NCBI GenBank assembly: GCA_027405735.1
Contig: JAPEHQ010000005.1
Span: 2,046,001-2,110,000, forward strand
Length of the DNA: 64,000 nucleotides
Source: Mucor racemosus
Lineage: Eukaryota > Mucoromycota > Mucoromycetes > Mucorales > Mucoraceae
Reading direction: 5' to 3'
The notes beneath the pieces were generated by a model. It worked only from the letters and a program-made list of their open reading frames with translations, ran no database searches and was not told where the DNA came from. Shown piece by piece: positions 58,617 to 64,000 of this stretch (positions are counted from its first letter, which is position 1; the number at the start of each line of letters is the position of its first letter). A program made the translations under genes and the position numbers.

Positions 58617-59397
58617 TTATCTGTACATCAAAATTTGAAACTTTTTGTATTCGATATGTTTATTTGGGATTGCAACAAGTTTAGTAGACTCGACATTTAA
58701 GACAAAATGATCCTTGACGCAAGTATAGGCATTGGCTGCGGGTGCTTTTCTTGACTTAATTTTAGCCTTGAAATTGCCGATTGTTCGCTTCAAAGGTCGG
58801 GAGCTGATCATTTTTAATGGTCCTATTTGTCTAATGGCTTCAGCGACATGATCAAGGTAATGCATGTTAATTGTGAGGACTTTAGGGGAGTTGATATACT
58901 CAGTGACATATTTGAACCAGTCTATAATAAGCCTATGGTAAAAACGCAGATGTTGATACTCTATATATGTATTGTATCATTTTGATAAAATGCTTCTTAC
59001 CTGGATATTTTCTCCACTTCTGGCACAGTTATGTCAGGTGGAGATTCAAATCTGTACACATTGTCAGATCGATATGATAATCGGATGTTGTCGAAGAATC
59101 TGGAAGCCATTCTCTGTACGTAGCACCATCATAAACATTATTTAAAGCATTCTCAAAGTCTCCACCAAAAAACACTATTACGGTCTTCTTTGTATTTGAT
59201 ATTCTGCCGAAAGTTCCCCCAGATTTGAGAAGAAAGGCAAGCTGATCCTTGATAGATAATTGATGCATTGTTCGTCGACTACTACCGTTTGTATCAAAGC
59301 AAACTTCTTTGAATTTTAGGTTAGGGAAAATTGTTATATTACCATAATGATAAAGAATGCACCTATTTATGTAAATGTCGTATTTATTTGATATCAA
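58617..59397 (-). pseudogene. Frameshifted transposase-like remnant
   Basis: Two overlapping minus frames. The downstream one, complement(58617..58932 joined to 59001..59110), has a clean 68-nt intron and codes 141 aa including TINMHYLDHVAEAIRQIGPL and RPLKRTIGNFKAKIKSRK. This resembles the region found C-terminal to Transposase_21-type transposases (DUF4218-like) and related Mucoromycota element ORFs. The upstream frame 59029-59397 (FPNLKFKEVCFDTNGSSRR) overlaps it in another phase near 59110, so a frameshift separates them. No intact DDE domain is visible. Family link is an inference. Confidence 0.5.
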
Positions 59398-59606
59398 AAG
59401 ACAGATGGCATATTTTCAACTTGTGTAAGATTTGAAACATTCCTTTGAAATAGTTTTTGATTTCAAGCAATGAATTCGATTTATTAAAAAACAAAAAATA
59501 GAGAAGCATACTTTACATGTTCAAGCTTGATGTATCAGCTCAATTTTCATAATCGCTTGCATTTGGGCGTATGTAAAAATTCTTTCAAAATAATAATAAT
59601 AATAAT

Positions 59607-59633
59607 AAAAAAAAAAAAAAAAAAAAAAAAAAA
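59607..59633. repeat. Poly-A tract (27 A) after AAT repeat
   Basis: An (AAT)n run passes into 27 A, then gggggtg. It lies between the transposase-like remnant and the 3' end of the CUE gene. Confidence 0.7.
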
Positions 59634-59679
59634 GGGGGTGTGGAATAAAACGGATTTCTGGAAAAACAGAACCGTAAAA

Positions 59680-61227
59680 TTATGTCAAATTGACAAGTGT
59701 ATCTCGTTGGATTTCGCTGTAAGCAGGAGGAGGAAGTTCTGGTTCCTCGAATGGATTGAAAGAGGGTATATCGTTTTCTGTGAAATATGGGTAAATAGAA
59801 ATTCCAAATTATGCATTATAAAGTTTACCTGTGGATGCTCTGTTATGATTGGAATTGGCTTGATAATTCTGTTGGTGTTGTTGTTGTTGTTGTGATGATT
59901 GTGGCTGTTGTGTAGTTGATGGTGGTACAGGAGGTACATAAAAAGGGTTCGTGCTACCTACAGAACCACAGGATTAAAACAAATTAGATTGGAACTCTAG
60001 CTATGTACTATCGCAAATCTTACTTATGTTATTCTGTCTTCTATTTGGTAGTTGTGGAAGATAAGACACATTTGCTGTTGATTGATGGTGTTGTAGAGGC
60101 CTGGCAGGTACAGATAGCCCAGCTGAATTAGAATGACTATTACTCCTACCTATGATAAATATAAACAATAAAAACCCAATCTAGCTTTCCAGAAATCAAG
60201 TAATTATCTTACTATGCGATGATTGATGGTTGACATTGGGGGTACTAGCCGAAGAACGGATCCCAGATAAACTTCCTAAAGGTCTAGATGGCAAAGGGCT
60301 ATTAAATACAAATAGAAATCAGACGATGATCTTGTTTCAGAAAGCTTGAATTTGGCTTACCGTTGAAAGTTTGTGTGTGCTATAAACGTAGTGAGAACAG
60401 AATCGATATGTACGGTTAGATTTTTCTCTATAAAATGGGTTGTGGTTTGTTACCTTGGATATTTGATTTATTACGTTCTAGAAAGACGTACTATGTAAGG
60501 TTTTGTTTGATCTCGCATGCAATAATATATAGTTCCTTACCGTTATTTAATGGTGCTCCCCTAGAATTTGATTTAAACATGTCTACATTAATGAGATTAG
60601 ATATCACTTTTTTTGTTTGAAACACTACAACAAACAAGATTTACTTGAGAACGATAGATTCGGAGTTGATGCTGAATTGGGTACATTTGCAGTTGCCCTT
60701 TGTCTGCTTTCTTCTCGAAGATCTTGGCGCCACTGAGCCAACTCTTCCCGAACTGTTAAAGGCTTGGCACTTGCCTAAGAAAATCAGGCACAACAAATAT
60801 TATATTAATCTACAAAGAAGAATTGCTTGCATTGAAAAATACTTACAAGGAATGGATTTGTTTGACTTATTCTATTAGCATTAGGTTGAATATTTGCCCT
60901 TGAAATTGTACTAGATGTACCAGAATAAGACTAAGATAGATAGATAAATAGATAGATAATGAGTTTACATTTTCTTTTCTCGAGAAAAAAGAAATTTACT
61001 ATATTGTTGATACTGCTACTTCGTCTTACAGGAAGAGGAGGAACATTTGGTAGAGGTTTTGTTCTAATGTCATTGGTAAAAGTAGAATTCATATCTAACA
61101 ACATGTCGAATGCTACGTTTAAATCTCCTTGAGCTGAATATAATACATCATTAATAATCGGAACATCAACGGTAGGAAATGCCTCTTTTAATGTTTCAAT
61201 GTTTGAACTTTGAAATTGGGTTTCCAT
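59680..61227 (-). CDS. CUE-domain protein with ten exons
   Basis: complement(join(59680..59777, 59829..59957, 60024..60149, 60213..60298, 60361..60379, 60454..60477, 60541..60582, 60645..60774, 60847..60930, 61000..61227)), 321 aa. Two microexons are only 19 and 24 nt, yet every junction keeps phase. Residues about 9-50 (NIETLKEAFPTVDVPIINDV, then GDLNVAFDMLLDMN) form a CUE ubiquitin-binding domain with the FP and LL signatures. The rest is Ser/Asn/Gln-rich and proline-rich (RTKPLPNVPPLPVRR; PFYVPPVPP) and ends in PELPPPAYSEIQRD, a PPxY-like motif that could bind WW domains of a Nedd4/Rsp5 ligase. Likely an adaptor in ubiquitin-dependent trafficking. Intron 1 has a (GATA)n repeat. Confidence 0.85.
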
Positions 61228-61353
61228 CGAATATAATTGTGAAAGAAGAAGAGAAGAAAAAAGAAACGGTTGTTCATATTGTTGTAATGGTTTGTTTTAT
61301 TTATAGTTATTTTTAAATCAGTCACTTGAATCAGTTTTTTTTTTTTTTTTTTT

Positions 61354-62072
61354 TTATCCATAACGAATACCAGCATAAAATCCAACCAAGAAGGTAGATT
61401 TGAATTGAATGTTGCTTGTCAATAAATTGACAAATTTTTGCCATTTTGATGTAAGGTCACGCTTACTAACTTTTCCATCCTTATCAGCATCCAATGCGTT
61501 TGTATATCTTCCTTCTAAACGATCCCAATGAACAGTGACATATCCTTGTTGAGATAAATATTGTAAAAATACAAATCCAGTGCCAACAAATGCAGCGAAA
61601 ATCTTGCCGACCTTCTTTACCAAAAATCCAGTACAGATACCAAGGAATGTGCCGAACGTGAGTTCACCCTTATTGAAAATAGGCTTGTTATTATGAGCAT
61701 TTATTTTTAAATTTTCAAGGTTGGCAGCTTCAAATGTATTATGAGCTTGATTGAAACCAGCAGCAGCAGCAGCAGATTGACATTGAACAGTTGGTTTAAA
61801 GAGCAAAGGCGTAGAAGCAGTAGTTAAAGTAGCTAAAGCAACAATTTTGGATGCTCCCAATGACTTGGTTTCGAAAACGCGCTTGGCAGGAGTAGCAAAC
61901 ACTGCTACATTTATAATTTAATCTATTGATTTATGCACATATTGTCTTTTACAAGTTTACCTTTATTAGCATTCAGCATTGAATATTGTCTCATTTGAAG
62001 GCCCTTTACAGCATTTTGACGAGCACAATTCTTTAGTGCATTTGCATTAACAAGACGAGGAAGACGAAGCAT
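61354..62072 (-). CDS. FUN14-family mitochondrial membrane protein
   Basis: Two exons, complement(join(61354..61904, 61961..62072)), intron 56 nt, 220 aa. An arginine-rich, acid-free N-terminus (MLRLPRLVNANALKNCARQN) looks like a mitochondrial presequence. The FUN14 domain covers about residues 110-220, with LTFGTFLGICTGFLVKKVGK, FAAFVGTGFVFLQYLSQQGY and the C-terminal STFLVGFYAGIRYG. The insert DADKDGKVSKRDL resembles an EF-hand loop. Human FUNDC1 is a mitophagy receptor; fungal members are less well known. No LIR motif was identified. A 21-base T run follows the stop. Confidence 0.9.
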
Positions 62073-62350
62073 GATTAATTTAGATGAATAAAAGAGAAAA
62101 AAAGGAAAAAAGTTATTCTGTCATCATCGCTACATTTTTTATGTGAGGACGAGGAGGAAGGGGTTTACATTTCAAGTCCGTAGAGCAATTGGATTGTTTA
62201 TAAAACTTTAGTTTATTCGAGTATTTCGTCATTTGTGATAAAAAAAGAAAAAAAAGAGGGCTAGGGTTTGGAATTTGGTAAGATGGAATTTGGTTTGATT
62301 TGCATGTAAGAAAAGAGAGGAAAATGCGGGTGTAAAATTATACAAGTAAT

Positions 62351-63722
62351 TTAAAAGGTCATGTAAGTGTTGAGATCAACTTCCTCAGGAAGTGGGGAAA
62401 TGTTGACTTCAAATCTACTTTGAACATCGTTCAATACAGCTGTATCTTTTTCATCAGAGACGAATGTAATACCAAGACCCTTAGTACCGAAACGACCTGC
62501 ACGACCAACTCTGTGCAAATAAGTATCAGCACCATCGGGCATATCGTAGTTGATAACAATATTGACTCTTTCAATATCAATACCACGACCAAAGATATCA
62601 GTAGCAACCATAATACGCTTTTCAAAGTCCTTGAATGATTTATAACGCTTGATGCGTTCATCTTGGCTCATTTGAGAGTGAATACAGATACTGGGAAAGT
62701 TACAATCAGATAAAATACGGTTCAATTCATTTGCACGAGAGACGGAACGAACGAAAATACACACTTGATTGAACTCCAATGTATCCAATAAATCATTCAA
62801 TTTACGGTTCTTTTCTCTTTCTTCCATCTTGATATAGAATTGTTGGAGACCGTGAAGAGTCAACTTGGCTTCGTCATCAACGTAAATTTCCAAAGGATTT
62901 TGCATGAACTTTTTACAGACAGGACGCATCTCCTTGGCCAAAGTAGCAGAGAACATCATTACTTGCTTGTGATGAGGAGTAGCACGGAAAATATCTTGAA
63001 CATCACGACGCATGTCTAATTGTTCCAACATTTTATCACATTCATCAAGAACGAAATGCTTAACATTAGCCAACTTGAGATGCTTTTCACGAACCAAAGC
63101 CAAAACACGACCAGGAGTACCAACGAGAATATGAGGACATCTGTTCTTGTCCTTCAAGATCTCAACATCCTTGGTCATGGGAACACCACCATAAAAGACT
63201 TCAGTACGAATATCAGGAAGATACTTTGAGAAACGGGCATATTCATTCTTGATTTGGAAAGCCAATTCACGAGTATGACAGAGAACAATGACGGAAACTT
63301 CACCGTTAACAGGTTCAAGTTGTTGAAGGGTAGCGAGAACAAAGACGGCGGTCTTACCCATACCAGACTTGGCTTGACAAAGGACATCCATACCCAAAAT
63401 AGATTGAGGAATACATTCTTGTTGAACTATAATTTACTTGGTATAAATACACGTTTTTGTTGTTGAAATGATGCGAAAATTTACCTTCAGAGGGATGTTC
63501 GAAACCACAATCAACGATACTTCTTAAAAGTTCAGGCTTCAACAAGAAATCACGGAAACCAGTGGAGTGAATACCAACATAAGAACCTTTCTTGTCTTTT
63601 TTATCTTCGTCATCAGCATTTAAAGCATCAGCTTGTTGAGCAGCGGCAGTTTCTTGTTGGATGGTTTGTTCATCCTCCTCCTCGTAATCGATAAGATCAT
63701 CAGCGTGGTCGGCAGCAGACAT
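62351..63722 (-). CDS. SUB2: DECD-box RNA helicase SUB2/UAP56
   Basis: Two exons, complement(join(62351..63426, 63485..63722)), intron 58 nt, 437 aa, the family's usual length. An acidic N-terminus ([10 protein letters not shown]) precedes the Q motif ([25 protein letters not shown], restored by splicing). Motif I is [11 protein letters not shown], motif [11 protein letters not shown] (DECD, not DEAD), motif III FSATL, motif [15 protein letters not shown]2 acts in spliceosome assembly and, as part of TREX, loads the export factor Yra1 onto mRNA. Codon use is biased toward C-ending codons, as in highly expressed genes. Confidence 0.97.
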
Positions 63723-64000
63723 ATTTATAATACTGAGAGGGTTGAGAGTGAGTAAATAACAATAAAATTATAAATTAAACAATAAATTTAAACAACATAA
63801 TAGCGTCTGTCTGATCTTCTTCTCATTCTCCAATACTAAAACTTTCCATTTTTCAATGCTATTCAATGCTATAGTTTTTCTGATTTTTTCTGATATACAA
63901 TTGAATGTATATATATGTATATATATAATGAACGTGTATGAATATGACAAGGGATTGGGGATAGGAAATTACGTGTTTGAACACGTAATACATGTAAATG
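63723..64000. other. 5' flank of SUB2
   Basis: AT-rich upstream region with TA-rich stretches near 63908-63928. No gene. The window ends here. Confidence 0.45.

Noticed and set aside
1..64000. CRISPR arrays, rRNA genes, bacterial-type operons
   Set aside because: No regularly spaced short repeats, no rRNA-like conserved stretches, and all genes have fungal introns.

Overview
This window looks like AT-rich nuclear DNA of an early-diverging fungus, most likely Mucoromycota (Mucorales-like). Nearly every gene is broken by short introns of about 45-110 nt with GT..AG ends. The gene set is fungal: Vac7-like, SPX/Pho90-type transporter, CSR1-like Sec14, SUB2, SEC11, VMA8 and FUN14. Intergenic DNA is very AT-rich, with A/T runs of 19-34 bases. 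No rRNA, reliable tRNA, CRISPR array or bacterial operon was seen. The genus is an inference; no marker gene fixes it.

Left part (1-8.4 kb): a polyQ protein with an MIT-like segment (+), the splicing factor Sde2 (-), about 3.4 kb of decayed DNA holding an imperfect direct repeat, and a CSR1-like Sec14 lipid-transfer protein (+). From 8.4 to 13.4 kb lies a large inverted copy of an unnamed repeat family, itself hit by a solo LTR.

Middle (14.2-27.3 kb): a Pho90-type phosphate transporter (-), an AIG1-type GTPase (-), decayed ankyrin-like DNA, a three-exon Fanzor (eukaryotic TnpB-like nuclease, -), a near-perfect 64-bp-arm hairpin, a PH-domain protein (+) and signal peptidase SEC11 (-). This block is bracketed by two oppositely oriented long copies of the repeat family (8.4-13.4 kb and 28.7-32.3 kb).

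Right part: NADPH-cytochrome P450 reductase (+), a Vac7-like protein (-), a zinc alcohol dehydrogenase (-), a third repeat copy, a candidate small spliced gene (-) head-to-head with V-ATPase subunit D (+), a Ser/Thr/Asp-rich surface glycoprotein (-) and a four-TM protein (+). Two more repeat copies follow, one carrying a second solo LTR with a perfect 5-bp target duplication. The window ends with a C2H2 zinc-finger protein (+), a frameshifted transposase-like remnant (-), a ten-exon CUE-domain protein (-), a FUN14 protein (-) and SUB2/UAP56 (-).

Housekeeping genes sit in compact clusters separated by 2-6 kb repeat-rich deserts. Functional links are loose: V-ATPase D and Vac7 both act on the vacuole, Sde2 and SUB2 both act in mRNA processing, and SEC11 and the P450 reductase are ER membrane proteins. 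The item most worth following is the Fanzor locus. Exon joins were worked out by hand from splice sites and reading phase, and all joined CDS are phase-consistent.
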